This document shows positions 7,516 through 17,957 of a stretch of 64,000 bases of DNA, piece by piece. Every line of letters begins with the position of its first letter. Positions within the stretch are counted from its first letter, which is position 1. The notes beneath the pieces were generated by a model, which saw only the letters and a list, made by a program, of their open reading frames with translations, had not been told where the DNA came from and did no database searches. Made by a program: the position numbers and the translations under genes. This DNA is from Timonella senegalensis JC301 (GTDB taxonomy: Bacteria > Actinomycetota > Actinomycetes > Actinomycetales > Cellulomonadaceae): positions 271,533 through 335,532 of the forward strand of contig NZ_HE978641.1 of the NCBI RefSeq assembly GCF_000312125.1, read 5' to 3'.

Positions 7516-9954
7516 ATGTCGAACTCTGCTCACCAGGGACCAACTGGCAACGGAAGCTCGGGCTCTAATGGCTCGTGGGCTAACGCGAACTCGGGAAACT
7601 CGGGCGCGTCCGGCCTCTCGTCGTTGGCTGGAACCAACAGGTCTCGAAAGTCCCTCAGCCCATTCCAGGTTGCAGGGCTCCTCCTAATGTTCCTTGTACT
7701 CGCTGTCATCGGTGGCATCCTCGCCGCCGCGATGGTGGTTCCAGTGGCTGCAGGAGTCAGTACGGTCACCAAGACCGCAACGGATACGTTTTACGAGATT
7801 CCCACTGAGCTCGACATCGACACACCATCGCAGGTGTCCAAAATCTACGCAGCCGACGGCAAGACTGTCCTGGCAACCTATTATGCGGAGAACCGCACGG
7901 TAGTACCCCTGGACAAGATCTCCATGAACCTGCAGAACGCAGTCATCGCGACCGAGGACAAGCGCTTCTGGTCCCACGGAGGCGTTGACATCCAGGGCAT
8001 TACCCGCGCCGCAGTGAGCCAAAAGGGTGGTGGTTCCACGCTAACCCAGCAATACGTCAAGAACGTGCTGATCACCAAGGCAAGCCGCGAGGGCGACAGC
8101 ATCGCCGTGGAATCCGCACGCGCGGGCACCATGGAGCGCAAGCTGAAGGAAGCCAAGCTCGCAATCAACGTAGAGAAGACCAAGTCCAAGGAAGAAATCC
8201 TTGCCGGCTACCTGAACATCGCGCAGTTCGGTACCAAGGTCTACGGCGCAGAGGCCGCATCGCAGTACTACTTCTCCAAAAGCGCGAGCAAGCTCTCAGT
8301 GGTCGAGGCTGCAACGATCGCAGGAATCACCCAGCGCCCCTCCACGTTCGACCCCACCATCAACCCTGAGGAATCAGAGCGTCGCCGCAACACCGTGCTA
8401 ACCCTGATGCTCCAGCAGGACTACATCTCGCAGGACGAGTACAACGAGGCCATCGCTACCAAGCTCGAGGACACCCTCAAGGTGAAGAAGTCCGCGATCG
8501 CGAACGGTTGTGAAGGCGCCGGAGCCAACGGGTTCTTCTGCGACTACGTCACCAAGACGATAATGAAGGACCCAGCATTCGGCGAAACCGCCAAGGAGCG
8601 CATGGACCTCCTGTACCGCGGTGGACTGCGCATTGTGACCACCCTGGACCTGGATAAGCAGAAGAAGGCCTACGAGGTCCTCCAGTCGAACATTCCCGCT
8701 AAGAACGAGAACATGATCGCCACCGCCTTGACCACGGTCGAGCCCGGGACAGGCAAGATCGTGGTCATGACCCAGAACCGCAAGTACAACCCTTCAGCGG
8801 AGAAGAAGAAGGGCACCACTTCGGTCAACTACAACGCAGGCCCCGACATGGGTGGCTCCAACGGCTTCCAGGTCGGATCGACCTTCAAGACCTTCGTACT
8901 AGCCGAGTGGTTCAGGTCTGGACACACCCTGCTCGAATCCGTTGACGCGACCAAGCGTCCGTGGCGCCTGAGCGAGTTCCATGCCTCGTGCACCGGATTC
9001 GGTGGAGAAGACTGGAATCCTAGCAACTCGGACGGTCAGGCAACGGGACGTCGCACAGTTCAGCAGGCAGTCGCCACCTCGATTAACACCGCCTTTGTGA
9101 ACATGACGTCCAAGCTAGACCTGTGCAAGGTCGCGGACACCGCAACCGCGATTGGGTTCAAGGGAACAACGCACCCGATGCAGAGCAAGGATTTCGGAGA
9201 ACGCCAGGTTAAGCCAGACGAGAAGGGCGTGTACCCAACCTTCCCAACCCCTGCAATGGTTCTGGGAACCCAGGACTCCACACCTCTGTACATGGCGAAC
9301 GCGTACGCCACGTTTGCTAACGACGGCGTGTACTGCGATCCCATTGCAATCACTAAGGTGACTGACGTCAACGGCAACAAGTACAAGGTGCCCAAGTCCA
9401 AGTGCAAGCAGGTCATCGAACCTTCGGTGGCCAACGCAGTCAACTACGCGCTGACCAAGGTTGTATCCCCAGGCGGAGGTGCCCCAGTGGCCGGAATTCC
9501 TGGACGCCAGGTTGCCGGTAAGACTGGTACCACTAACAACAACGTCGCCGCATGGTTCATCGGGTACACCCCACAGCTGTCCACTGCGATCTGGGTAGGT
9601 AACCCAGACAGCAACAAGGTCAAGATGCAGAACATCATGATCAACGGCCGCTACCACCGCAACGTGTACGGTTCCACAGTTGCTGCCCCAATGTGGAAGC
9701 AGTTCATGACCTACGCCCTCGAAGGGGAGCCGGTTGAGCGCTTCAACCCAATCGCGCAGGCCCAGCTCGGCGTGGTCGAGAAGCCACCAGCAGCTGAGAA
9801 GGAAGAGGGAGACGAGGGATCGTCCGAATCCTCCACCGAGAACGGCAACGGTCGCCCGGGCGGGCGCCCTAACGGCGGCAACAACGGTGGCGGAAATGGC
9901 GGCGGAAACAGCACGCCTCCAGCCAACCCATCACCCGGAGCGTCTGACGACTAA
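7516..9954 (+). CDS. ponA: Class A penicillin-binding protein (glycosyltransferase + transpeptidase)
   Basis: 812 residues. A Ser/Gly/Asn-rich cytoplasmic N-terminus precedes one membrane helix (about residues 51-80). The GT51 domain shows A-T-E-D-K-R-F-W-S-H-G-G and G-G-S-T-L-T-Q-Q-Y-V-K-N. The transpeptidase has the active-site S-T-F-K near residue 454, S-I-N near 522 and K-T-G-T near 669. The tail from about 755 is low-complexity E/G/N/P-rich and presumably lies in the wall. It polymerises and cross-links peptidoglycan. The stop overlaps the next start (TAATG). Confidence 0.95.
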   Translation: MSNSAHQGPTGNGSSGSNGSWANANSGNSGASGLSSLAGTNRSRKSLSPFQVAGLLLMFLVLAVIGGILAAAMVVPVAAGVSTVTKTATDTFYEIPTELDIDTPSQVSKIYAADGKTVLATYYAENRTVVPLDKISMNLQNAVIATEDKRFWSHGGVDIQGITRAAVSQKGGGSTLTQQYVKNVLITKASREGDSIAVESARAGTMERKLKEAKLAINVEKTKSKEEILAGYLNIAQFGTKVYGAEAASQYYFSKSASKLSVVEAATIAGITQRPSTFDPTINPEESERRRNTVLTLMLQQDYISQDEYNEAIATKLEDTLKVKKSAIANGCEGAGANGFFCDYVTKTIMKDPAFGETAKERMDLLYRGGLRIVTTLDLDKQKKAYEVLQSNIPAKNENMIATALTTVEPGTGKIVVMTQNRKYNPSAEKKKGTTSVNYNAGPDMGGSNGFQVGSTFKTFVLAEWFRSGHTLLESVDATKRPWRLSEFHASCTGFGGEDWNPSNSDGQATGRRTVQQAVATSINTAFVNMTSKLDLCKVADTATAIGFKGTTHPMQSKDFGERQVKPDEKGVYPTFPTPAMVLGTQDSTPLYMANAYATFANDGVYCDPIAITKVTDVNGNKYKVPKSKCKQVIEPSVANAVNYALTKVVSPGGGAPVAGIPGRQVAGKTGTTNNNVAAWFIGYTPQLSTAIWVGNPDSNKVKMQNIMINGRYHRNVYGSTVAAPMWKQFMTYALEGEPVERFNPIAQAQLGVVEKPPAAEKEEGDEGSSESSTENGNGRPGGRPNGGNNGGGNGGGNSTPPANPSPGASDD

Positions 9955-10889
9955 TGGCTAAGTCCATCCTGCTCAAGACTGCGGCGGCCGGTACAGTGCT
10001 GGCTGCGGCCGGACTTGGATACGCCCTCTTTGAGGCCCAGGCCTACGTACTTAGGCGTGTCACAGTTCCTGTGCTGCCAGCGGGCGCCCAGCCCATCCGG
10101 ATCCTGCATATCTCCGATCTGCATATGATCCCAGGACAGACCAAGAAGGTCGAGTGGGTGCGCAAACTCGCATCCCTGAACCCCGACTTTGTCGTCAACA
10201 CAGGCGACAACTTTGCCGATGCGGCTGCGCTCCCAGTCATCACGAAGGCGCTCGAACCCTTGCTCGACATGCCTGGCGCTTTTGTCATGGGGTCGAATGA
10301 CTACTATGGTCCACGCTTCAAGAGCCCAATCCGCTACCTGCTTCCTGACTCACGGGTCAAGCACAAGAGCGAGCCTGTGCACCTGCCCACTGAGGCATTC
10401 GCGCGGCACATGACCGAGCGAGGCTGGCTAGACCTGTCAAACACGCGTGCCCAGGTAACTCTGGCCGGAACGGTGATCAGCTTTGCGGGGCTGGACGATC
10501 CTCACATCGATCTGGATGTGTACCCCGCGGGCCCTGACGCCCAGGTTCCGGAAGGAGCGCTCGAGCTCAAAGTGGGCGTTGTCCACGCCCCATACACTCG
10601 GGCTCTCGACCAGTTCCACCAAGACGACCGTGCACTCATCATCGCCGGTCACACACACGGCGGTCAGTTGTGCCTGCCCGGTTATGGCGCATTTGTCACC
10701 AACTGCGACCTCGACCGCAAGCGCGCCAAGGGGTTGCACGGATGGCCCGGGGCTCGCCCCGATCAGGTTGGTGGCGAGGACTCCTCGTGGCTCTATGTCA
10801 GCGCGGGTCTCGGCACAGCCAAGTACACGCCAGTCAGGTTTGCGTGCAGGCCCGAGGCAACACTCATGACGTTGGTGCCCAAGGGCTAG
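9954..10889 (+). CDS. Membrane-anchored metallophosphoesterase
   Basis: 311 residues, ATG overlapping the PBP stop. An N-terminal hydrophobic segment (about residues 6-26) may be an anchor. Calcineurin-like metal motifs are complete: I-S-D-L-H, N-T-G-D-N-F, G-S-N-D-Y-Y-G and A-G-H-T-H-G-G-Q-L. This gene directly follows the class A PBP in many actinobacteria. Membership of the YkuE-like subgroup is inferred; the substrate is unknown. Confidence 0.9.
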   Translation: MAKSILLKTAAAGTVLAAAGLGYALFEAQAYVLRRVTVPVLPAGAQPIRILHISDLHMIPGQTKKVEWVRKLASLNPDFVVNTGDNFADAAALPVITKALEPLLDMPGAFVMGSNDYYGPRFKSPIRYLLPDSRVKHKSEPVHLPTEAFARHMTERGWLDLSNTRAQVTLAGTVISFAGLDDPHIDLDVYPAGPDAQVPEGALELKVGVVHAPYTRALDQFHQDDRALIIAGHTHGGQLCLPGYGAFVTNCDLDRKRAKGLHGWPGARPDQVGGEDSSWLYVSAGLGTAKYTPVRFACRPEATLMTLVPKG

Positions 10890-10989
10890 CCCTCCGGTTC
10901 GCTCGGTGCGCTGTTGATCACACTGGCCCACAATTGGTCAGTCGGTGCCCTCAGAATCAGATATAGTTAATCCCGTTGCAACAACAACT

Positions 10990-11065
<76 letters not shown>

Positions 11066-11071
11066 GAGTGA

Positions 11072-11104
11072 AAAGGTCCGACGCACATCGCGTCGGACCT
11101 TTTT
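11072..11104 (+). terminator. Terminator after tRNA-Pro(TGG)
   Basis: AAGGTCCGACGC pairs with GCGTCGGACCTT, followed by a T tract. Confidence 0.9.
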
Positions 11105-11257
11105 CGTTGCCCAGACTGCAGGTTGCCTCCCCCCTCAGTGTCCCAGTCACGGCCCCCACTTCAGCGTCCTCGTCACGGCCCATTCAAGATCCCCATTACA
11201 GCCCCCACTTCAACATCCCCATCGCCTCGCTCCCCTCTCCACGTTCCCACCAACTCC

Positions 11258-11330
11258 CGCGAGTGCCGGTTGTTGGTGTCGAGTGCCGGTGCGAGGAGCC
11301 GGCACTCGATGCCGAAGACCGGCACTCATC
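11258..11330. repeat. 70-bp palindromic repeat element, copy 1
   Basis: Two GAGTGCCGG units (11261, 11281) are followed by two CCGGCACTC units (about 11300, 11319), allowing nested hairpins. A second copy with the same layout and the shared ACTCGATGC core lies at 27475-27546. It sits in the roughly 300-bp gap between the first tRNA-Pro terminator and the small membrane protein; the rest of that gap is C-rich with no recognisable gene. Confidence 0.75.
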
Positions 11331-11413
11331 GTGCGTTACGCGCTCAGGTACCTCTTGAACCCTCTGATAAAGTCCCGGATACTTGTAGGAACACGATCAG
11401 AGGAGACGAACAC

Positions 11414-11599
11414 ATGTGGGGTTACCTGATTCTTCTCGTAGTACTCGCCGTGATTGCGGTTGTGTGGTTCTTGGTCCGCCGTGAGAACAAGGCAATCAGC
11501 GCCAAACAAGCTGACGCAATGGAGACTCGCACCAAGTTCGGTGTCCACGATGGTGGTAACGAGGGCACTGCGATCCGCACCATCACCTCGATGATGTAA
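11414..11599 (+). CDS. Small N-terminally anchored membrane protein, 61 aa
   Basis: ATG 11414 preceded by GAGGAGA at good spacing. M-W-G-Y-L-I-L-L-V-V-L-A-V-I-A-V-V-W-F-L is a single transmembrane helix, followed by a charged cytoplasmic tail (RRENKAISAKQADAMETR). It lies alone between two tRNA-Pro genes. No family recognised. Confidence 0.7.
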   Translation: MWGYLILLVVLAVIAVVWFLVRRENKAISAKQADAMETRTKFGVHDGGNEGTAIRTITSMM

Positions 11600-11768
11600 G
11601 CCGGCGCCCAATCTCAAGGTTCGCGGCGAACACCCATGTGCACTGGTGCACTGGGTGTTTTTCCGTATCGAGGGTTGTCTGGTCTGGCACATTTTTCCTA
11701 CACCGTGTCATTTTGTTTTTCTCATCGGCCAAGCAGGAGTACTCTGAATAAGGTTGCTCAGCAGCAAT

Positions 11769-11842
11769 CGGGGTGTAGCGCAGCTTGGTAGCGCACGTCG
11801 TTCGGGACGACGGGGCCGCAGGTTCAAATCCTGTCACCCCGA
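11769..11842 (+). tRNA. tRNA-Pro (CGG anticodon)
   Basis: 74 nt with acceptor CGGGGTG/CACCCCG and anticodon stem CGTCG/CGACG around TTCGGGA (anticodon CGG). The T-arm is identical to that of the first tRNA-Pro. No encoded CCA. Confidence 0.97.
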
Positions 11843-11846
11843 CAGT

Positions 11847-11882
11847 TAAGGCCCAGGATCCATAAGGATCCTGGGCCTTTGT
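11847..11882. terminator. Terminator after tRNA-Pro(CGG)
   Basis: AAGGCCCAGGATCC and its complement around ATAA, ending in CCTTTG. It can also serve the convergent DAHP synthase gene. Confidence 0.85.
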
Positions 11883-11962
11883 CGTCCCTTGGTTGGAGCC
11901 AGGACGCTCTACTCAGATCGGTCGCACTCCGTCAGAAACCGCAGTCCAGACGTACCCCTAGG

Positions 11963-13039
11963 TTACACAGCGCGGCGTGCGCGTGCCGCTGCCGCAAGCT
12001 CACGCAGGAGGGCTGCGGTAGTGTCCCAGTCGATGCAGCTGTCGGTGACGGACTTGCCGTACTCGAGTCCACTAGGTGCTGGCTTTTGGTTTCCTGCCAC
12101 AAGGAAGCTCTCCATCATGATTCCGGAAATCTTGGAGTTTCCTGCTGCGATGGAGCCTGCAATCTCGCGGACGACCTCTGCTTGGCGCACCTCGGACTTG
12201 CCGGAGTTTCCGTGCGATGCGTCGATGACGAGGCGTGGCTCCATGCCCGCCTTGGAGATGACCTCAACGGCCGCGTCAACGGAGGCGTCGTCGTAGTTTG
12301 GTCCAAGACGTCCCCCACGCAGGATGACGTGGCAGTCAGGGTTTCCGGTAGTTGCAACTACGGAAGCCATTCCGTCTGGGTGGATCCCAAAGAAAGTGTG
12401 CTCGGCTGCCGCTGTCACACAGCCGTCCACTGCTGCCTGAACGTCGCCGTCGGTAGCGTTCTTGAAGCCAATGGGCATCGAGAGCCCGGATGCCATTTGG
12501 CGGTGAACCTGGGACTCTGGATTGCGCGCACCGATTGCGCCCCAGGACACGGCGTCCGCAATGAACTGCGGCGAGGTGGGCTCGAGGAACTCGGTCGCAG
12601 CGGGGACGCCCTGCTCCAGCACGTCGAGGAGTACCTCGCGTGCAGTGCGCAGTCCGCGCTGGACGTCGAACGACTCATCCATGCCTGGGTCGTTGATGAG
12701 TCCCTTCCAGCCGAGCGTGGTGCGTGGCTTTTCAAAGTACACGCGCATGACCACGAGCAGGTCGTCCTCGAGCTCTGGAACGAGCGCTGAGAGGCGTCGG
12801 GCGTAGTCGAGGGCAGCGGCTGGGTCGTGGATCGAGCATGGCCCTACAACAGCGAGAACTCGGTCGTCCTGACCGTTGAGTACGTTTCGGATCTCCTCGC
12901 GGCTGCGGGCTACGAGTTCGGCGCTGCGTCCGGGGAGGGGAAGGTCTGCGAGCATCGCTCGTGGGCTCGGCAACGGGTCGAGCGCGCGGATTCGCAGGTC
13001 GGAAGTGTTGGGTGCTTCGATTGCTTGGTCAAGCGACAT
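11963..13039 (-). CDS. aroG: 3-Deoxy-7-phosphoheptulonate (DAHP) synthase, class I
   Basis: 358 residues from ATG 13039. Class I AroF/G/H motifs are clear: V-V-G-P-C-S-I-H-D-P, R-V-Y-F-E-K-P-R-T-T-L-G-W-K-G, A-I-G-A-R, I-G-F-K-N-A-T-D-G and D-A-S-H-G-N-S-G-K. It condenses phosphoenolpyruvate with erythrose-4-phosphate, the first step of aromatic biosynthesis. The class I enzyme is bacterial/yeast-like rather than the plant-like class II usual in mycobacteria. The in-frame extension to 13138 is unlikely. Feedback specificity cannot be read from sequence alone. Confidence 0.95.
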   Translation of the reverse strand: MSLDQAIEAPNTSDLRIRALDPLPSPRAMLADLPLPGRSAELVARSREEIRNVLNGQDDRVLAVVGPCSIHDPAAALDYARRLSALVPELEDDLLVVMRVYFEKPRTTLGWKGLINDPGMDESFDVQRGLRTAREVLLDVLEQGVPAATEFLEPTSPQFIADAVSWGAIGARNPESQVHRQMASGLSMPIGFKNATDGDVQAAVDGCVTAAAEHTFFGIHPDGMASVVATTGNPDCHVILRGGRLGPNYDDASVDAAVEVISKAGMEPRLVIDASHGNSGKSEVRQAEVVREIAGSIAAGNSKISGIMMESFLVAGNQKPAPSGLEYGKSVTDSCIDWDTTAALLRELAAAARARRAV

Positions 13040-13362
13040 TGTGGGTGGCTCCGTGGGTTTCTCAAAGAATCGACGGAACCGCACGCTCACTCCTGCTACC
13101 GGAGCGGCTCCGTCACTGACGACGAAGGGCCAAGACATTCTTGCAAGTGCGCAAGCGTCTTAGCCCTATGCTGGCTCCGGGTGGAAAATTGGTCAGGCAG
13201 TTGCCCGCTCGGCCCCACCAGGAGCCTGCGTAAACTGCCAATACCAACGTCCGGTCATGAAATTAAGGTAGCACCGTGTCCACGAGCACCTCAAGCGTTG
13301 GGCGCTTTTGTCCCGCCTAGCGGGACGCCGAGCACAGAGAGCCCGAGGGCTCAACGTTGGTT

Positions 13363-13848
13363 TTACTCGTCGCGACCAGTCACATCGCCCTCGTCCCCAC
13401 GCGGTCCCTCGACTGCGTCTCGTTCACCTCCGATCCGGAGGGAAGTGGTTACCAGCGAGTCGCCGTCAAAGCCTTCGAGCGCTCCGCTGTTTCTAGCGAC
13501 CGCCACCTGCAATACATAGGCGTTGAGCTGGTGCTTGCACAGCCCGTTCCACGCGAGCGCGGCTAGGATAAGTCCACCGAGGAACAAACAGGTTCCGAGC
13601 ACAGGCGCGAGGTCGCGGCTACTGTTTATCCCGTTGGAGTCCGGCTCAGAGAGTTGCACCAGTCCGAGGGGAACTAACAGGGCAGCCGCAAACAGGCACG
13701 CTGCCCAGACCCCAAGTTTTCCCGCGATCGCCGCCTCGTTGCGGTGCGTCCCGGGCATGTCCTCAAACAGGTGCACCACCACATATTGCGGCCCACCTGG
13801 TGAGGCGAATGTTTGCTCGTTTGCTGCAGGAAGATCGGTGTCCGTCAT
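13363..13848 (-). CDS. Hypothetical protein with two predicted membrane helices, 161 aa
   Basis: ATG 13848. Two hydrophobic segments (W-A-A-C-L-F-A-A-A-L-L-V-P-L-G-L-V and L-G-T-C-L-F-L-G-G-L-I-L-A-A-L-A-W) sit in the middle, between an N-terminal soluble stretch and an acidic/basic C-terminal tail. No family recognised. The neighbours (DAHP synthase, asd) are on the same strand but separated. The 220-bp gap before it (13040-13362 on the other side) shows nothing clear. Confidence 0.5.
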   Translation of the reverse strand: MTDTDLPAANEQTFASPGGPQYVVVHLFEDMPGTHRNEAAIAGKLGVWAACLFAAALLVPLGLVQLSEPDSNGINSSRDLAPVLGTCLFLGGLILAALAWNGLCKHQLNAYVLQVAVARNSGALEGFDGDSLVTTSLRIGGERDAVEGPRGDEGDVTGRDE

Positions 13849-13888
13849 CCCGAGATCATAGCGGCGCTAGGTTCGTTTAGAAATGGGA

Positions 13889-13903
13889 TGATTTACAACG
13901 ATT
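13889..13903 (+). repeat. Dispersed 15-mer motif copy, one mismatch in the core
   Basis: TGATTTACAACGATT; the consensus CGACG reads CAACG here. Intergenic, between asd and the hypothetical membrane protein. Confidence 0.45.
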
Positions 13904-13957
13904 TCCGCTCCGTTCTACACCCCAACACGAGTTCCAGCCGTCCCCGACCGTAGAGCA

Positions 13958-13990
13958 ACGGGGGCCGCGGCCCAAGGCCACGACCCCCGT
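13958..13990 (-). terminator. Hairpin downstream of asd
   Basis: ACGGGGGTCGTGGCC pairs with GGCCGCGGCCCCCGT on the minus strand with two G-U-type mismatches. No long T tract follows. Confidence 0.55.
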
Positions 13991-14041
13991 GATCTGACGA
14001 GCGAGTTGGACGCAACACGCTCTACTCGGCCCTACAAACGT

Positions 14042-15175
<1,134 letters not shown>

Positions 15176-15212
15176 TCAATTGGCGGCGCGAGCGAATAAC
15201 GCGTCGCACCAA

Positions 15213-15227
15213 GATCGTCGTAAATCA
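15213..15227 (-). repeat. Dispersed 15-mer motif copy (TGATTTACGACGATC)
   Basis: 12 bp after the lysC stop, before asd, and followed on the minus strand by a GC-rich hairpin (about 15189-15211). Consensus match except the last base. Confidence 0.6.
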
Positions 15228-15239
15228 GAAAGTGAATGA

Positions 15240-16526
15240 TCAACGGCCGGTGCCGGCGTAGACGACAGCTTCGCTCTCGCCATCCAGCCCAAAGGCGGAG
15301 TGGACGGCGCGGACGGCGTCGTTGAGGGAGTCCTCGCGGGTGACCACGGAGATGCGGATCTCCGAGGTGGAGATCATCTCGATGTTGATGCCCGCATCGC
15401 GTAGCGCGCCGAACAGGCGCGCGGAGACACCCGGGGAGGACTTCATGCCCGCACCGATCAGGGAGAGCTTGCCCACCTGGTCGTCGAACTGCAGGGAGTC
15501 GAACTTGATCTCACCTTGAACAGCGCGCAGAGCTGCGAGCGCTTGTGGGCCGTCTGCCTCGGGCAGGGTGAACGAGATGTCGGTGAGCCCGGTGGACGCA
15601 GCGGAAACGTTCTGGACGATCATGTCGATGTTTGCGCCGGAGGTCGCAACGACCTCGAAGATGCGGGCAGCGGTTCCGGGCACGTCGGGGACGCCGACGA
15701 TCGTGATCTTGGCTTCGGAGCGGTCGTGCGCAACACCGGTGATGATTGGATCTTCCACGGCTTGGTCCTCGGATTCTGAGCTGGACGGGGCAGGTTCATT
15801 GGTGACGAGAGTTCCGGTTCGGGCCGAGTAGGACGACCGGACATGAATCGGCACGCTGTAACGGCGGCCGAACTCAACGCAGCGCAGCATGAGCACCTTG
15901 GCTCCACACGCGGCCATCTCAAGCATTTCCTCGTACGTAATACGGTCGACCTTTTGGGCGGACGGGACGATACGCGGATCAGCGGTGAATACGCCGTCCA
16001 CGTCGGTGTAGATCTCGCACACGTCTGCGGACAGCCCCGCCGCGAGCGCAACTGCCGTTGTGTCGGAACCGCCGCGACCAAGGGTGGTCACGTCGTTCGA
16101 GGTGCGGTTCACGCCCTGGAACCCTGCCACGATCGCCACAGTTCCCGATTTGATGGTCTCGCGGATACGCACGGGGACCACGTCAACGATGTGGGCCTTC
16201 CCGTACACGGCATCCGTGATGACGCCAGCCTGCTGGCCGGTAAACGACTTAGCCTTCACGCCGAGGTTGTTGATAGCCATCGCAAGGAGCGACATGGAAA
16301 TGCGTTCGCCAGCGGTCAGGAGAATATCCATCTCGCGCTGTGGAGGCATTGGGGTTACTTGCCGGGCCAGGTCAATAAGTTCATCGGTTGAGTCTCCCAT
16401 TGCTGAGACGACTACGACGACGTCGTTGCCTGCCTTCTTAGCTTCGGCTACACGCTTGGCTACGCGCTTGATGCTCTCTGCGTCAGATACAGAAGAGCCG
16501 CCGTATTTCTGCACAATTAAGGCCAC
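15240..16526 (-). CDS. lysC: Aspartate kinase (alpha subunit reading frame)
   Basis: 428 residues. V-Q-K-Y-G-G-S-S-V near the start, [14 protein letters not shown] and [13 protein letters not shown] give the kinase core. Two C-terminal ACT domains (from about residue 265) provide the Lys/Thr feedback site. It phosphorylates aspartate at the head of the aspartate family. Arranged lysC-asd as in corynebacteria and other actinobacteria. An internal GTG with a Shine-Dalgarno element may also express a beta subunit from the same frame (see 15756-15775). Confidence 0.96.
   Translation of the reverse strand: MALIVQKYGGSSVSDAESIKRVAKRVAEAKKAGNDVVVVVSAMGDSTDELIDLARQVTPMPPQREMDILLTAGERISMSLLAMAINNLGVKAKSFTGQQAGVITDAVYGKAHIVDVVPVRIRETIKSGTVAIVAGFQGVNRTSNDVTTLGRGGSDTTAVALAAGLSADVCEIYTDVDGVFTADPRIVPSAQKVDRITYEEMLEMAACGAKVLMLRCVEFGRRYSVPIHVRSSYSARTGTLVTNEPAPSSSESEDQAVEDPIITGVAHDRSEAKITIVGVPDVPGTAARIFEVVATSGANIDMIVQNVSAASTGLTDISFTLPEADGPQALAALRAVQGEIKFDSLQFDDQVGKLSLIGAGMKSSPGVSARLFGALRDAGINIEMISTSEIRISVVTREDSLNDAVRAVHSAFGLDGESEAVVYAGTGR
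15756..15775 (-). promoter_or_regulatory. Probable internal translation start for aspartokinase beta subunit
   Basis: GAGGA lies 8 nt upstream of an in-frame GTG at 15758. The resulting protein would be 172 residues beginning [10 protein letters not shown], which aligns with the start of the C. glutamicum LysC beta subunit (M-E-E-A-V-L-T-G-V-A). Confidence 0.6.
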
Positions 16527-16814
16527 GGTATTGCTCCGTCCTAAGCTGGTCCCGTTGATCTAAACGTCCACCAGACAGTGATTGAACACAGTCATACTAG
16601 CCTCAGTTGCGCTGGATAATCGAGACCCCTCCGCCATTCGATATGGCGCAGTCGAGCGGCTACCAGTGAGATTGGGCGCAGCATTTCCACTTGGGCATGG
16701 TCCTGATTTCTTACGGCTCAACAGCTGCGATATGCCTGGGTATCACGCGGGCGACTGCGGCTTTCATACCGTGGGGTGATCCTTCCCACGCGTTCAGCAA
16801 GTAGTGTCGAAAGC

Positions 16815-17957
16815 ATGTCCAATGAACTAGATGCGTCCTCACGGTTTGCACCGGAGCCACAGGGTGGAAGCGAGTCCACTCCCCCGGCCGCGGAGTCCGT
16901 GACTGACTCCGCCACCGCAACTGGTGCTAATGCTGTCCCGGAAACCTCCTTGCCGGATGCCGACCACAAGGCAGCGACCGATCAGCCCGACCCGGTGGAC
17001 GTCATTCCCGGAACGAACGCTCCGGTGTCTGGCTCCATCGAGCGTCGCGCAGTGATCACCACCAAGGACCTCGTACGGTCCTTTGGCTCGTTCGTCGCGG
17101 TCAACGGCGCCACCCTCAACGTATGGGAGGGCAGCGTTACGGCACTCATTGGACCCAACGGCTCCGGCAAGACCACGATCATGCTCATGCTCGCGGGCCT
17201 TCTCTCTCCCGACTCCGGTTCGATCAGCGTGTGTGGGTACGACCCTGCAACACAGAACTACGAAGTTCGATCGCAGATCGGCTGGATGCCAGACCAGTTC
17301 GGGATGTGGGACTCGCTCACCGCACTCGAAGCTCTGACCATGACCGGCGCTACCTACCGGATGAGCGCAAAGGACTCCCTAGCTCGCGCCCATGAACTCC
17401 TCGAACTCGTGCACCTCACAGAGTTTGAGAAGCAGCCGGCGCACGTCCTGTCGCGTGGCCAGAAGCAGCGCCTCGGCCTTGCTCGTGCGCTCATGCACAA
17501 GCCACGCCTCCTGATCCTTGACGAGCCTGCGAACGGCCTGGACCCACGCTCACGCATCGAGTTGCGCGCAATCATCCGCGAACTCGCCGCACAAGGCACC
17601 ACGATCCTGATCTCAAGCCACGTGCTCGCAGAGCTCGACGAGATGGTTGATGACGCAATATTCATCTCGGGCGGTCGAACTGTCGCCCGCGAAACCGTTG
17701 ATGAGGCGCGCGCAGCCCGCACCACCTGGCAGATGCGCGCTCTTGAGCGTCAGCCTTTGATCGCGTGGCTCGACCAAGTTCACGTCCCCTTTGCACAGAA
17801 CACCGACGGCTCGGTACTCGTCAACATTGCCGGCGAGCCGAACGCTTCACGCTTCCTCACGGACGCAGTCGCAGCGGGTGTCCCAGTTGTTGAGTTTAGG
17901 CCCCAGGGTGGAGCGCTCGAGAGCACCTACCTGTCGTTGAACGAGGAGCGCCGCTAA
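16815..17957 (+). CDS. ABC transporter ATP-binding protein (ABC-2 exporter type)
   Basis: 380 residues from ATG 16815. The first 75 residues are acidic, low-complexity and likely disordered. The ATPase follows: Walker A G-P-N-G-S-G-K-T-T (about residue 113), signature L-S-R-G-Q-K-Q-R-L-G, Walker B L-L-I-L-D-E-P-A-N-G-L-D-P-R-S and H-loop S-S-H-V. The Q-loop (G-W-M-P-D-Q-F-G) is present. Its TAA overlaps the permease ATG, so the two form one exporter operon. Substrate unknown. The roughly 290-bp gap before it shows no recognisable gene. Confidence 0.9.
   Translation: MSNELDASSRFAPEPQGGSESTPPAAESVTDSATATGANAVPETSLPDADHKAATDQPDPVDVIPGTNAPVSGSIERRAVITTKDLVRSFGSFVAVNGATLNVWEGSVTALIGPNGSGKTTIMLMLAGLLSPDSGSISVCGYDPATQNYEVRSQIGWMPDQFGMWDSLTALEALTMTGATYRMSAKDSLARAHELLELVHLTEFEKQPAHVLSRGQKQRLGLARALMHKPRLLILDEPANGLDPRSRIELRAIIRELAAQGTTILISSHVLAELDEMVDDAIFISGGRTVARETVDEARAARTTWQMRALERQPLIAWLDQVHVPFAQNTDGSVLVNIAGEPNASRFLTDAVAAGVPVVEFRPQGGALESTYLSLNEERR

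Noticed and set aside
13040-13138. In-frame N-terminal extension of DAHP synthase or an aromatic leader peptide
   Set aside because: The extension begins M-S-W-P-F-V-V but has no ribosome binding site, no Trp/Phe codon run and no attenuator hairpin.
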